In this document: positions 17,469 to 26,476 of the stretch, one piece after another
Position numbering within the stretch: position 1 is the stretch's first letter
Layout of the letters: each line of letters opens with the position of its first letter
The notes under the pieces: generated by a model
Told to the model about the DNA's origin: nothing
Database searches by the model: none
The model's input: the letters and a program-made list of their open reading frames with translations, nothing else
Program-made: the position numbers and the translations under genes
Origin: Lachnospiraceae bacterium
GTDB taxonomy: Bacteria > Bacillota > Clostridia > Lachnospirales > Lachnospiraceae
Length of the DNA stretch: 35,265 nt
NCBI GenBank assembly: GCA_024690265.1
Contig: JAILCW010000084.1
Coordinates: forward strand, 1-35,265
Direction: 5' to 3'

Positions 17469-18866
17469 ATGGTTTTTAGTTCAGCGATTTTCTTATTCGG
17501 TTTTTTGCCCATTGTTTTTTTGTTGAACTGGGTAATTCCTTCCAAGTACTCAAATGTTCTTTTGCTCCTTGCCAGTTTATTGTTTTATGCCTGGGGCGAA
17601 CCGGTGATGGTGCTACTGATGGTGGTATCGATTTTACTGAACTGGGGAGTTGGTTTGTTGCTTACAAGATATGAGGGGCGACTGCGTGGCGGGATTCTTG
17701 CAGCCGGTATCGTGGCTGACTTGGGCTTGCTGGGATATTACAAGTATGCGGGATTTTTGGCTCGTAGCTTGAATGCTATTGTGCACCGTGAGTTGATTAC
17801 GGTTCCACAGATTGCGTTGCCTATTGGTATTTCTTTTTTTACGTTCCAGGCCATGTCCTACATTATCGATGTTTACCGAAGAAATACCGAGGCGTCTAAG
17901 TGTCTGGTGAATGTGGCACTTTACATTTCCTTCTTCCCACAGCTGATTGCGGGACCTATTGTAAAGTATCGGGATATTAATGAGCAGATTGTGAATCGTT
18001 CCGTCACGTGGAGAGATACTTCTGCGGGATTCAAACGATTTATCTATGGACTGGGCAAGAAGGTTCTAATTGCTAATGTGCTTGGTAGTTGTGTAGATAC
18101 AGTTTTTGCATACGATGTTTCCATGATTGACTGGAAAACGGCTTGGGTTGCTTCTTTGGCCTACAGTTTGCAGATTTACTTTGACTTTTCCGGTTATTCA
18201 GATATGGCCATTGGTTTGGGCCGGATGTTTGGATTTGTGATTCCGGAGAACTTCCGTTACCCATATCTGTCTCGTTCCATTACGGAGTTTTGGCGCAGAT
18301 GGCATATTTCACTTGGCTCCTGGTTCCGGGAATACGTCTACATTCCTCTTGGCGGTAATCGAAGAGGGGGGATGAGAACCTATGTGAACTTGGGCATAGT
18401 ATTCCTGTTAACCGGCTTGTGGCATGGAGCCAATGTTTCCTTTATTCTATGGGGCATTTATCACGGATTCTTTATAGTACTTGAACGTGCAGGCCTGAAG
18501 AAGTACTTGGAGCGTGTTCCTGTGGTGGCAGTTCTCTATACGGATTTGGTGGTGAACTTTGGCTGGGTGCTGTTTCGTGCCAATGATACGGCCAAGGGCC
18601 TTGGAATGATTGGGCAGATGATTCTTCCATGGCGTCAGCCGGTTGTGCCGATCTTTTCCTGGAATTATATGCAGATGAAGGGATGGTGCATGCTGATTAT
18701 TGGTGCTATTGGCATGGGCTTGCTACAACGTTTTGTTCCGAGCAAGCTTCGGGATAGATGGAATGGATCCGTTATTGAGGCGGTTTATTGCACCATCATT
18801 CTGATATTGAGCATCGCCTCCATTGCCAGCAATACTTACAACCCGTTTATTTATTATCAGTTTTAG
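17469..18866 (+). CDS. MBOAT O-acyltransferase (AlgI/DltB-like)
   Basis: 465 residues with about ten to twelve membrane segments. MBOAT features include 'LPIGISFFTFQAMSYIIDVYR', 'FFPQLIAGPIVKYRDI', 'FSGYSDMAIGLGRMFGF', 'ITEFWRRWHISLGSWFREYVYIPLGGN' and the catalytic-His motif 'LTGLWHGA' (His about 319). AlgI-type members move acyl groups, usually acetyl, across the membrane to partners that O-acetylate extracellular polysaccharide. The next gene, 10 bp downstream, encodes a DHHW/AlgJ-X-like protein, the usual partner. The polymer modified is unknown, and no glycan synthase gene is adjacent. Confidence 0.94.
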   Translation: MVFSSAIFLFGFLPIVFLLNWVIPSKYSNVLLLLASLLFYAWGEPVMVLLMVVSILLNWGVGLLLTRYEGRLRGGILAAGIVADLGLLGYYKYAGFLARSLNAIVHRELITVPQIALPIGISFFTFQAMSYIIDVYRRNTEASKCLVNVALYISFFPQLIAGPIVKYRDINEQIVNRSVTWRDTSAGFKRFIYGLGKKVLIANVLGSCVDTVFAYDVSMIDWKTAWVASLAYSLQIYFDFSGYSDMAIGLGRMFGFVIPENFRYPYLSRSITEFWRRWHISLGSWFREYVYIPLGGNRRGGMRTYVNLGIVFLLTGLWHGANVSFILWGIYHGFFIVLERAGLKKYLERVPVVAVLYTDLVVNFGWVLFRANDTAKGLGMIGQMILPWRQPVVPIFSWNYMQMKGWCMLIIGAIGMGLLQRFVPSKLRDRWNGSVIEAVYCTIILILSIASIASNTYNPFIYYQF

Positions 18867-18876
18867 GAGATAACTT

Positions 18877-20004
18877 TTGAAAAATAAGGAAACCGGTGCA
18901 AAGATTATCTTCGGTGTTTTTCTTGCAGTGATTTGTTTCTCTTGGGTTTGGTGGTTGGTTTTCCAACGTTTTACGGATACCACCAATTACGAAAACAGAG
19001 AACTGGCTGCAGCTCCGAGTCTATCCTTGGAGTCTTACACAACCTTTGCATCCGACTTTACGGACTATTTTAATGATCGCATTCCTTTTCGAAATGCCCT
19101 CATTCGACTAAACAATAGCATTGACTACTTTGTGGCAAATCAATCCTCCAATCCCAATGTAATTAAGGGAGAGGATGGGTGGCTGTTCTATACCGACCCG
19201 GATCAAGGTGATTCCCTTGGGGCATACCAGGGGATGAACCTTTATACGGAAGATGAACTGGCAATCATCGCAGCGAATTGTGTTGCCCAGAAGGACTTTT
19301 TGGCTGCCCAAGGCAAGGAATTCGTCCTTTTTATTGCGCCAAACAAGATGCGAGTCTACAGCGAATATATGCCGCTGATGTATGGTGAGTCGGCAGATTT
19401 ATATCCGGCCTTACAGGTATACGAATATTTGAAATCCAACACCGATGTTAGAGTGGTATACCCGAATGAAGCGTTGATAGATGCTAAGTCCATGGTTTCG
19501 GAAAACCTATATTTTCATACCGACACCCACTGGAATCAGATTGGTGCCTACGTTGGTGCGCGAGAGCTTCTTACAGAGCTGGGTGTGGATATTCCAGCCG
19601 TCAATGATTCGGCATTATCCATCATGCCCTTATCGGATTACTACGGCGATCTGGCCAATATGCTGGGGCTTGGCCATGAGCTGCAGGGCAGTGATTATGT
19701 TTACCACGTGGAAGGCTACGACCTCCACAATTGCGAGATTCTAACCCAGAACCCATTTGGACGCAGTGCGTATCACAGCAGTGGTGGCGATCCCCGTAGC
19801 TGCTATATGATTTGCGATTCCTATGGACCGTACATGTCAGAATACATCGGAAGCCAATTCTCCGACACAGTGGTTCAATACGCTAACAGTTTTGATTATG
19901 CGGACCTATCCTCCGGCAACCCTGACATCGTTGTCTATGAAGTGGTGGAGCGATTCGTGGAGCGACTGGCCACTTTTTCTATTGAAAACTCTAATGTTAA
20001 CTAA
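18877..20004 (+). CDS. DHHW/AlgJ-AlgX-like exported O-acetyltransferase partner
   Basis: 375 residues. It uses a TTG start with TAGGAGA 6 bp upstream. Residues about 9-31 form an uncleaved membrane anchor ('IIFGVFLAVICFSWVWWLVF'). The extracellular part has 'DYFNDRIPFRNALIRLNN', 'GEDGWLFYTD', the SGNH/DHHW-type 'HTDTHWNQIGAY' (His218) and 'CDSYGPYMSEYI', the probable nucleophile Ser block. By comparison with AlgJ/AlgX and DHHW proteins it likely receives acetyl groups from the MBOAT protein and places them on a surface glycan. The pair forms a two-gene operon closed by a strong terminator. Confidence 0.9.
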   Translation: MKNKETGAKIIFGVFLAVICFSWVWWLVFQRFTDTTNYENRELAAAPSLSLESYTTFASDFTDYFNDRIPFRNALIRLNNSIDYFVANQSSNPNVIKGEDGWLFYTDPDQGDSLGAYQGMNLYTEDELAIIAANCVAQKDFLAAQGKEFVLFIAPNKMRVYSEYMPLMYGESADLYPALQVYEYLKSNTDVRVVYPNEALIDAKSMVSENLYFHTDTHWNQIGAYVGARELLTELGVDIPAVNDSALSIMPLSDYYGDLANMLGLGHELQGSDYVYHVEGYDLHNCEILTQNPFGRSAYHSSGGDPRSCYMICDSYGPYMSEYIGSQFSDTVVQYANSFDYADLSSGNPDIVVYEVVERFVERLATFSIENSNVN

Positions 20005-20012
20005 TTTATGAG

Positions 20013-20040
20013 GACACCTCCTGATGGAGGTGTCTTTTTT
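20013..20040 (+). terminator. Terminator after the MBOAT-DHHW operon
   Basis: A perfect 9-bp stem GACACCTCC-TGAT-GGAGGTGTC (20013-20034) is followed by six T residues, 8 bp after the stop codon. Confidence 0.95.
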
Positions 20041-20113
20041 GTGCCATAATTTGTGGGATGACACTCCACCTAGCCCCACCACGAGAAAATGGCGTAAAAT
20101 CAACGAAAAGTCC

Positions 20114-20142
20114 TTGCAATTAGCGCAAAAGGGGGGTAAAAT
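20114..20142 (+). promoter_or_regulatory. Promoter of the dcw cluster (Pmra)
   Basis: TTGCAA (20114-20119) and TAAAAT (20137-20142) are separated by 17 bp, with a predicted start near 20149. The TGG repeat operator lies immediately downstream. Confidence 0.7.
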
Positions 20143-20150
20143 GTAATCAA

Positions 20151-20190
20151 AGGTGGGGGAAAGTGGTTAATAATGGAGCAAAGTGGTACG
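20151..20190 (+). promoter_or_regulatory. MraZ operator: four TGG direct repeats at 10-bp spacing
   Basis: TGG occurs at 20154, 20164, 20174 and 20184, exactly one helical turn apart, in (A)AAGTGG-like or related contexts (GGTGGGGG, AAGTGGTT, AATGGAGC, AAGTGGTA). Known MraZ operators are direct repeats with about 10-bp period (TGGGN-N5 in E. coli, AAAGTGG in mollicutes). The site lies between the promoter and mraZ, consistent with autoregulation of the cluster. Confidence 0.8.
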
Positions 20191-20224
20191 ATATATACCA
20201 CAGGAGAAAGGAGGTGTTCTGCAG

Positions 20225-20656
20225 ATGTTCATGGGCGAGTACAGCCACAGCATAGATGCCAAGGGCAGATTGATTATGCCGGCAAAGTATCGTGAGCAGT
20301 TGGGAAGCGAGTTTGTCGTGACCAAGGGCTTGGATGGATGCTTGTTTGTATATCCCCAGGAAGAGTGGCAGAGCATCGAGACAAAGTTCCGTGAGGTACC
20401 GCTGACCACCAAGGACGCACGTAAGTTTTCACGATTCTTCTTTGCAGGCGCAGCAAGTTGCGAGCTTGATAAGCAGGGACGAATCTTACTGCCTTCAGTG
20501 TTGCGTGAGTTCGCTGGATTAGAAAAGGATGTAGTTTTGGTTGGTGTGCTGAATCGAATCGAGATTTGGGACAAGACCAAGTGGGAAGAGACCAGTGGCT
20601 ATGACGACATGGATGAGATTGCAGAACATATGGCAGATCTGGGACTGAGCATTTAA
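20225..20656 (+). CDS. mraZ: Transcriptional regulator MraZ
   Basis: 143 residues from the ATG at 20225, the normal MraZ length. The track start at 20183 is rejected because AAAGGAGGTG ends about 9 bp before 20225 and the family starts '[16 protein letters not shown]'. Two SpoVT/AbrB-type halves are visible, each with the DxxGR motif: '[16 protein letters not shown]' and '[16 protein letters not shown]'. MraZ forms ring-shaped oligomers that bind repeated TGG motifs in its own promoter and control the division and wall cluster. Four such repeats lie just upstream. rsmH starts 16 bp downstream. Confidence 0.98.
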   Translation: MFMGEYSHSIDAKGRLIMPAKYREQLGSEFVVTKGLDGCLFVYPQEEWQSIETKFREVPLTTKDARKFSRFFFAGAASCELDKQGRILLPSVLREFAGLEKDVVLVGVLNRIEIWDKTKWEETSGYDDMDEIAEHMADLGLSI

Positions 20657-20672
20657 TAGGAACGGATTTTAG

Positions 20673-21617
20673 ATGGAAGAATTCAATCATTACTCTGTGT
20701 TATTACAGGAAACAATAGACGAACTACATATTAAGCCGAATGGGATATATTGCGATGGAACATTGGGCGGGGGCGGTCATTCCTTCCAGATTGCTTCTCG
20801 CCTAGAGGACGGACGTCTCATCGGCTTTGATCAAGATCAGGATGCCATCGCTGCAGCAAGCAAGCGACTGGAACCTGTTAGCGATAGAGTCACCATAGTA
20901 AAGAGCAATTACGAGAACATGGTAACGAAGGTTCATGAGCTTGGTATCCAGGGCGTGGACGGTATCGTACTGGATTTGGGTGTTTCATCCTATCAGTTGG
21001 ATGATAAGAATCGCGGATTCTCCTATATGCAAGAGGATGCGCCGTTGGATATGCGTATGGACCAAGATGGTGGCATGACAGCAGCAGATATTCTGAATAC
21101 TTATCCAGAGGAGGAGTTGGTACGAATCCTGAGGGAGTACGGCGAAGAGAAGTTCGCAGTTAATATTGCTAAGAATATTTGCAAGGTAAGAGAGACGGAA
21201 CCTTTTGCAACGGCAGGACAGCTGAATGCAGTGGTTCGGGATTCCATTCCGAAGAAGGCACAAGTGACGGGAGGACATCCTTCCAAGAGAACCTATCAAG
21301 CCCTTCGGATTGAGCTGAATCGAGAGCTTACCGTATTAGAAGACAGTTTGAATGGTATGATTGATTTGCTGAATGAAGATGGTCGTATTTGTATTATTAC
21401 GTTCCATTCATTAGAAGATCGTATCGTTAAGAACATATTTAAGAAGGCAGAGGACCCATGTACATGCCCGAAATCATTTCCGGTTTGTGTTTGTGGGAAC
21501 AAGTCTAAGGGTAAGGTAATTACCAGAAAACCAATCCTTCCAAGTGAGGAAGAGTTAGAACAAAATTCAAGATCAAAGAGTGCGAAGCTTCGAGTATTTG
21601 AAAAGCATATCTCTTAA
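20673..21617 (+). CDS. rsmH: 16S rRNA (cytosine(1402)-N(4))-methyltransferase
   Basis: 314 residues, standard length. It has the start pattern '[15 protein letters not shown]', the SAM-binding '[13 protein letters not shown]', '[33 protein letters not shown]', and '[12 protein letters not shown]'-like '[17 protein letters not shown]'. The enzyme N4-methylates C1402 of 16S rRNA in the decoding centre. It is the second gene of the dcw cluster. A 109-bp gap without a convincing gene separates it from ftsL. Confidence 0.98.
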   Translation: MEEFNHYSVLLQETIDELHIKPNGIYCDGTLGGGGHSFQIASRLEDGRLIGFDQDQDAIAAASKRLEPVSDRVTIVKSNYENMVTKVHELGIQGVDGIVLDLGVSSYQLDDKNRGFSYMQEDAPLDMRMDQDGGMTAADILNTYPEEELVRILREYGEEKFAVNIAKNICKVRETEPFATAGQLNAVVRDSIPKKAQVTGGHPSKRTYQALRIELNRELTVLEDSLNGMIDLLNEDGRICIITFHSLEDRIVKNIFKKAEDPCTCPKSFPVCVCGNKSKGKVITRKPILPSEEELEQNSRSKSAKLRVFEKHIS

Positions 21618-21726
21618 TCGGTCACAGTGGTGTGTGCAGCCGAGATGTGGGTGGGGACCCTAGAGATTTTTCGATGCTTGGGGTAGTAGCTTTTAGTGTT
21701 ACATATAGTAATGCGGGGAGAGTCAC

Positions 21727-22206
21727 ATGCAGGAATATAGAACTTTTGATATACAATCTTTTAACTATCAGTATAGCGCAGCAGCTCCACAGGTGGTTCC
21801 GGGGTTTGACCGTGAACAGCGACTTCGTGAGAAGCAGGAGCGTGAGCGTAGACTGAGACAGAAGCGCTTACAGCAGCATAAGAAGGAATTGCGTCGCCAT
21901 CGTTTGCACGCATTTTATCTGACCCTGGGCCTCATTATTTTTGGCTCCTTGTGCACCAGCTACATTCATTTGCAGAATAGTATCACAACCAGCATGCATA
22001 ATATTGCTGATTTAGAGAGCCAGATTACAGACTTGAAGGCACAGAATGCAGCAACAGAGAGCCGTATTCATACATCCACCAATCTAAGCGCAGTGAAGAG
22101 CCGCGCGGTTAACGATTTGGGAATGGTCTATGCAACGAGTGACCAAATAGTGTATTATGATATGCAGGATGAGGACTACATGAATCAGTATGACAGCGTT
22201 CCGTAG
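21727..22206 (+). CDS. ftsL: FtsL-like cell division protein
   Basis: 159 residues. A basic, charged cytoplasmic segment (about 28-60, 'REKQERERRLRQKRLQQHKKELRR') precedes one membrane helix (about 60-82) and an extracellular coiled coil ('NIADLESQITDLKAQNAATESRIH'), then a short tail. Sequence conservation of FtsL is low, so the call rests on topology, size and position between rsmH and the septal PBP. FtsL joins DivIB/FtsQ and DivIC in the septal subcomplex that activates FtsW-FtsI. GGGGAGAG upstream is the ribosome binding site. The cytoplasmic part is longer than in classical FtsL. Confidence 0.85.
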   Translation: MQEYRTFDIQSFNYQYSAAAPQVVPGFDREQRLREKQERERRLRQKRLQQHKKELRRHRLHAFYLTLGLIIFGSLCTSYIHLQNSITTSMHNIADLESQITDLKAQNAATESRIHTSTNLSAVKSRAVNDLGMVYATSDQIVYYDMQDEDYMNQYDSVP

Positions 22207-22222
22207 GAAGCGTGGATGAACA

Positions 22223-24091
22223 TTGGTTAGAAATAGAAACAACAAAAAGCGAATAACGAAAATGACAAGAAGAATGCAGGGTAGACTATGGATCGTATTC
22301 AGTCTCATCTGCGTTCTTTTTGTGGTTCTGATTGGTCGTCTGATGTATATTCAGTACACCAGTGGTAAAAGATATGAGAAAATTGTGCTGTCTCAGCAGG
22401 AATACGACAGCTCCATTATTCCCTTCCAACGTGGTAATATAACCGACTCTAAGGGAACGGTGTTAGCAACCAGTATTGATGTTTACAATGTTATTTTGGA
22501 TTGTAGCGTTCTTACTGCCAAGGAGAAGCACGTGGATTCCACCATTGCATTGGTGACTACATGTTTTCCGGAGATTACCGGCGAGACAATTCGCAAGCAG
22601 TTATCAGAGCATCCGGATAGTCGTTATGTGAAGCTGGCGAAGCGTGTGAGTTACGAAGCTAAGAGTAATTTTGTGACATTAGCAGATTCTGAAGAATACG
22701 AGGACAAGATTTCTGGTATCTGGTTTGAGAAGGAATATATCCGTAGCTATCCATATGGCTCTTTGGCTTCAGCTGTGATTGGATTCTCTACTTCCGGTAA
22801 TCTGGGTGTCATTGGTTTGGAGAATGAGTATAACAGTTACCTGAATGGTGTGAATGGTCGTTCCTATGGTTATCTCAATGATGACAGCAACATGGAGCAG
22901 ACCGTTATCGAGCCTGAGAATGGATACACGCTGGTTACTTCCATTGATGTGAATATCCAGAGCATTGTGGAGCAGGAGATTCTGAATTGGAACAATAGTT
23001 GCTTGGATGAGGAACATGTTATCGGTAGTGAACACACGGCTGTATTGGTGATGAATCCGCAGACCGGTGAGATTCTTGCTATGGCAACATACCCATTCTT
23101 CGATTTAAATAATCCAAGGGATTTGGTGGCTTCCGGCCTTTACAAGCAGGAGGAAGTGGATGCCATGACAGAGGATGAGAAGCTGGAGAAGCTGAACCAG
23201 TTATGGCAGAACTATCCAGTAACTTATACCTATGAGCCGGGTTCTACTTTTAAGCCTTTTACCTTAGCAACCGGATTAGAGACCGGAACATTGTTGGATG
23301 GAGATACCTTCTTCTGCGATGGTGGCGAAGAGGTAAGCGGTTACTTCGTTCGTTGTACCGGTATTACCAAGGGTGGACATGGTGAGGAGTCCCTGCAGAA
23401 GGCTTTGGAGGATTCCTGTAATGATGCGTTGATGCAGATGTCTTTCCGTATCGGTGGGGATAATTTTGCGAAGTTCCAGCACATCTTCGGATTTGGTCAG
23501 CGTACCAACGTTGATTTGCCGGGCGAAGCTCGTACTGATAGCTTGCTCTATGGTGCAGAGGATTTGAACCGAACAGCAGTCAACCTTGCAACCAACTCTT
23601 TTGGACAGAACTTTAACACCACAATGGTTCAGCTAGGCGCAGCGTTTTGTTCCTTGATTAACGGTGGTGATTTGTATCAGCCTCATGTGGTAACAACCAT
23701 TACGGATAGAACGGGTCATATCGTTAAGAATATTGATCCGGTGGTTGAGAAAAAGACTATTTCCAAAGAGGTTTCCGATCAGTTGAAGACCTTTATGCGA
23801 GGTGTTGTTGTGGAAGGGACCGGTAAGTCTGTTGAAATCGAAGGCTATGATATCGGCGGTAAGACTGGTACAGCGGAGAAACAGCCGCGTGGTACCAACA
23901 ATTATTTGGTTTCTTTTATCGGTTATGCACCGCAGGAGAATCCGCAGGTTATGGTATATACCATAGTGGATGTTCCAAATGTAGAGGACCAGGAGCATTG
24001 CCAGGGACCGAAAGAGATTACACGTAATGTTTTCAATCAGGTATTGCCGTACTTGGGAATCGAGCGCGCGGCAGTTGAGCCTGCAGAGTAA
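22223..24091 (+). CDS. ftsI: Septal class B penicillin-binding protein (FtsI/PBP2B-like)
   Basis: 622 residues from a TTG start at 22223 (AGGAAGCG upstream); an ATG at 22262 is the alternative but lacks a good ribosome binding site. A basic N-terminus and one membrane helix (about 22-45) lead to the PBP dimerisation domain ('GRLMYIQYTSGKRYEKI'; 'QRGNITDSKGTVLATSIDVYNV') and the transpeptidase domain with 'STFK' (Ser341), 'SCN' and 'KTGT'. The catalytic triad motifs are complete. It cross-links septal peptidoglycan and works with FtsW. No PASTA domains follow, so it differs from sporulation- and division-type PBPs that end in PASTA repeats. mraY begins 18 bp later. Confidence 0.97.
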   Translation: MVRNRNNKKRITKMTRRMQGRLWIVFSLICVLFVVLIGRLMYIQYTSGKRYEKIVLSQQEYDSSIIPFQRGNITDSKGTVLATSIDVYNVILDCSVLTAKEKHVDSTIALVTTCFPEITGETIRKQLSEHPDSRYVKLAKRVSYEAKSNFVTLADSEEYEDKISGIWFEKEYIRSYPYGSLASAVIGFSTSGNLGVIGLENEYNSYLNGVNGRSYGYLNDDSNMEQTVIEPENGYTLVTSIDVNIQSIVEQEILNWNNSCLDEEHVIGSEHTAVLVMNPQTGEILAMATYPFFDLNNPRDLVASGLYKQEEVDAMTEDEKLEKLNQLWQNYPVTYTYEPGSTFKPFTLATGLETGTLLDGDTFFCDGGEEVSGYFVRCTGITKGGHGEESLQKALEDSCNDALMQMSFRIGGDNFAKFQHIFGFGQRTNVDLPGEARTDSLLYGAEDLNRTAVNLATNSFGQNFNTTMVQLGAAFCSLINGGDLYQPHVVTTITDRTGHIVKNIDPVVEKKTISKEVSDQLKTFMRGVVVEGTGKSVEIEGYDIGGKTGTAEKQPRGTNNYLVSFIGYAPQENPQVMVYTIVDVPNVEDQEHCQGPKEITRNVFNQVLPYLGIERAAVEPAE

Positions 24092-24109
24092 GAGAGAAGA
24101 GGTAGTCGT

Positions 24110-25075
24110 ATGTTTATATATGGAAGCGTAGTAGATATTATTGCATTGGCTGTTAGCTTTGTGTTGGCAGTATTGTTGGGACATCAGGTAATTCCTGTAT
24201 TGCAGCGCTTGAAGGCTAGCCAGACGGAGCGTAATATTATGGAGTCTCATGTGGCCAAGACCGGAACACCTACCATGGGTGGCGTTATTTTCTTAATCTC
24301 TATGCTGATTACCGGCTTGGCGCTTGTACGTGTACAGCCTGCCATGATTCCGGTTATGATTCTTACCATGGGATTTGGTTTGATTGGATTCTTGGATGAT
24401 TATCTCAAAGTTGTATTAAAGCGAAGCGACGGATTGATTGCATGGCAGAAGATGTTGCTGCAAATCGCAGTAACTACCGTATTTGCAGTTTACATTGTAA
24501 AGCAGTCCGGAATTGAACTGACCATGCGCCTTCCTTTTACCGGTGGCAAGATGTGGGATTTGGGATGGCTTGCAATTCCGCTTTTGTACTTTGCAGTAAT
24601 TGGAACCGTGAATGGAACCAACTTTACAGATGGCTTGGATGGCCTAGCTACCAGTGTGACCATCGTCGTTGTAGCGTTCTTTACCGTAGCAGCATTCAAA
24701 CTTGGAGTTCCGGTAGATATCTTGGGATTCATCATGATTGGTGCACTTCTTGGATTTTTAGTGTATAATCGTCATCCGGCGAAGGTATTCATGGGAGATA
24801 CCGGTTCGTTGGCACTTGGCGGATTCGTTGCCGGTATGGCATATATGCTTCAGATGCCATTGTACATTATTGTTGTTGGCATTATTTATCTGGTGGAGGT
24901 GTTGTCTGTTATCCTTCAGGTTGGCTCCTTTAAGTTAAGACATGGCAAGCGAATTTTCCGTATGGCTCCAATTCATCATCACTTTGAGTTGGGTGGATGG
25001 AGTGAAGTTAAGATTGTAATTGTATTTACCATTGTAACTTTGGTAGCTAGTATCATAATGTTTTTTGGAATTTAA
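24110..25075 (+). CDS. mraY: Phospho-N-acetylmuramoyl-pentapeptide transferase
   Basis: 321 residues with about ten membrane helices. Signatures are 'ESHVAKTGTPTMGGVIFL', 'GFLDDYLKVVLKRSDGL' (the acidic pair of the active site), 'NGTNFTDGLDGLA' and the C-terminal 'RMAPIHHHFEL'. It transfers phospho-MurNAc-pentapeptide from UDP to undecaprenyl phosphate, forming lipid I at the inner face of the membrane. murD follows with only 6 bp between. Confidence 0.99.
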   Translation: MFIYGSVVDIIALAVSFVLAVLLGHQVIPVLQRLKASQTERNIMESHVAKTGTPTMGGVIFLISMLITGLALVRVQPAMIPVMILTMGFGLIGFLDDYLKVVLKRSDGLIAWQKMLLQIAVTTVFAVYIVKQSGIELTMRLPFTGGKMWDLGWLAIPLLYFAVIGTVNGTNFTDGLDGLATSVTIVVVAFFTVAAFKLGVPVDILGFIMIGALLGFLVYNRHPAKVFMGDTGSLALGGFVAGMAYMLQMPLYIIVVGIIYLVEVLSVILQVGSFKLRHGKRIFRMAPIHHHFELGGWSEVKIVIVFTIVTLVASIIMFFGI

Positions 25076-25081
25076 GAAAGC

Positions 25082-26443
25082 GTGACAAGAGTGGCAGAGA
25101 AGTATTTAGTTATTGGAACCGGAATCAGTGGAATTGCAGCATGTAATCTATTGCAGAAGCATCAGGAGAAGGTGGTTCTTTTTGATGGTAATGAGCAGTT
25201 GGATATGGTTGCTTTCAAGTCCAAGAACCCGTCATTGGCGGATGTGGAAATGTATGTGGGACAGTTGCCGGAAACGGTATTAAAGAGTGTTACCACTGCT
25301 GTACTTAGCCCGGGAGTTCCAACGGACTTGCCAATGATTAACGACATGCGTGCTCGTGGAGTTAAGATTTCCGGCGAGATTCAGTTGGCTTATGAAATGG
25401 GCGCCGGTCAGGTGGTTGCCATTACGGGAACCAATGGCAAGACCACAACGACAGCATTAACCGGTGAGATTATGCGTCGCCATTTTGCGGATGTGCGTGT
25501 AGTTGGTAACATTGGTATTCCATACACCAAGGAAGCCGAGACTATGACAGTGGAGACCGTAACCGTTGCTGAGATTTCCAGCTTCCAGTTAGAGACCATT
25601 TCTACTTTTGCGCCACATGTCAGCGCGATTTTGAACATTACTCCGGACCATTTGAATCGTCATCATACCATGGAGAATTACATTCAGGCCAAGGAAGATA
25701 TTACCAAGTATCAGGGCGTGAATGATGTGACGGTATTGAATTATGAGGATCAGGTGTTGCGTGAGTTTGGCAAGACCCTGAAGCACAAGGTGGTATTTTT
25801 CTCCAGTGCACAGAAGTTAGAGAATGGTCTGTATTATCAGGATGGACATATCTATTGGAACAGAGACGGCCAGACAGAAGAAATCATCGCTGTTGATCAG
25901 TTGCAGATTTTAGGCTTACACAATTACGAGAATGTTATGGCTGCTGTTGCTATGGCTGATGCCATGGGCGTATCTATGGATGAGATTCGTGAGGCACTTC
26001 GTGCATTCACCGCAGTTGAGCATCGTATCGAGTATGTTTGTGAGAAGCGTGGCGTGCGTTTCTACAATGATTCCAAAGGTACTAACCCGGATGCAGCAAT
26101 CAAAGGCATCCAGGCGATGGACCGCAAGACTTGCCTCATTGGTGGTGGATATGATAAGGAATCTACCTACGATGAGTGGATTGAGAGTTTTGATGGCAAA
26201 GTCAAGCTTTTGGTTCTGATTGGACAGACCAGAGAGAAGATTGCAGAATGTTGTAAAAACCACGGATTTACCAATTATGTTTTTGCTGAGACATTCGAAG
26301 AAGCTATTGATAAATGCTATGCCAAAGCTGAGAAAGGTGATGCGGTTCTGTTGTCGCCGGCATGTGCTAGCTGGGGTATGTTCCCGAACTATGAGGAGCG
26401 TGGACGTATTTTCAAAGAATATGTTCGCAATCTCCCAGAATAA
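25082..26443 (+). CDS. murD: UDP-N-acetylmuramoyl-L-alanine--D-glutamate ligase
   Basis: 453 residues. The start is GTG at 25082; a second GTG at 25091 is equally close to family starts and cannot be excluded. The N-terminal Rossmann-like domain begins 'YLVIGTGISGIAACNLL'. The ATP-binding P-loop is 'ITGTNGKTTTT' (about 114-124), followed by 'EISSFQLETI', 'NITPDHLNRH' and 'HRIEYVCEKRGVRFYNDSKGTNPDAA' at the hinge to the C-terminal domain. It adds D-Glu to UDP-MurNAc-L-Ala in the cytoplasm. ftsW starts 33 bp downstream with a strong AAAGGAGGAG site. Confidence 0.98.
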   Translation: MTRVAEKYLVIGTGISGIAACNLLQKHQEKVVLFDGNEQLDMVAFKSKNPSLADVEMYVGQLPETVLKSVTTAVLSPGVPTDLPMINDMRARGVKISGEIQLAYEMGAGQVVAITGTNGKTTTTALTGEIMRRHFADVRVVGNIGIPYTKEAETMTVETVTVAEISSFQLETISTFAPHVSAILNITPDHLNRHHTMENYIQAKEDITKYQGVNDVTVLNYEDQVLREFGKTLKHKVVFFSSAQKLENGLYYQDGHIYWNRDGQTEEIIAVDQLQILGLHNYENVMAAVAMADAMGVSMDEIREALRAFTAVEHRIEYVCEKRGVRFYNDSKGTNPDAAIKGIQAMDRKTCLIGGGYDKESTYDEWIESFDGKVKLLVLIGQTREKIAECCKNHGFTNYVFAETFEEAIDKCYAKAEKGDAVLLSPACASWGMFPNYEERGRIFKEYVRNLPE

Positions 26444-26476
26444 TTACGACGATTTATTATAAGAAAGGAGGAGCCT

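Noticed and set aside
21632-21856. 74-aa ORF between rsmH and ftsL
   Set aside because: It overlaps ftsL in another frame, has a Cys/Val/Ser-rich composition and no ribosome binding site.
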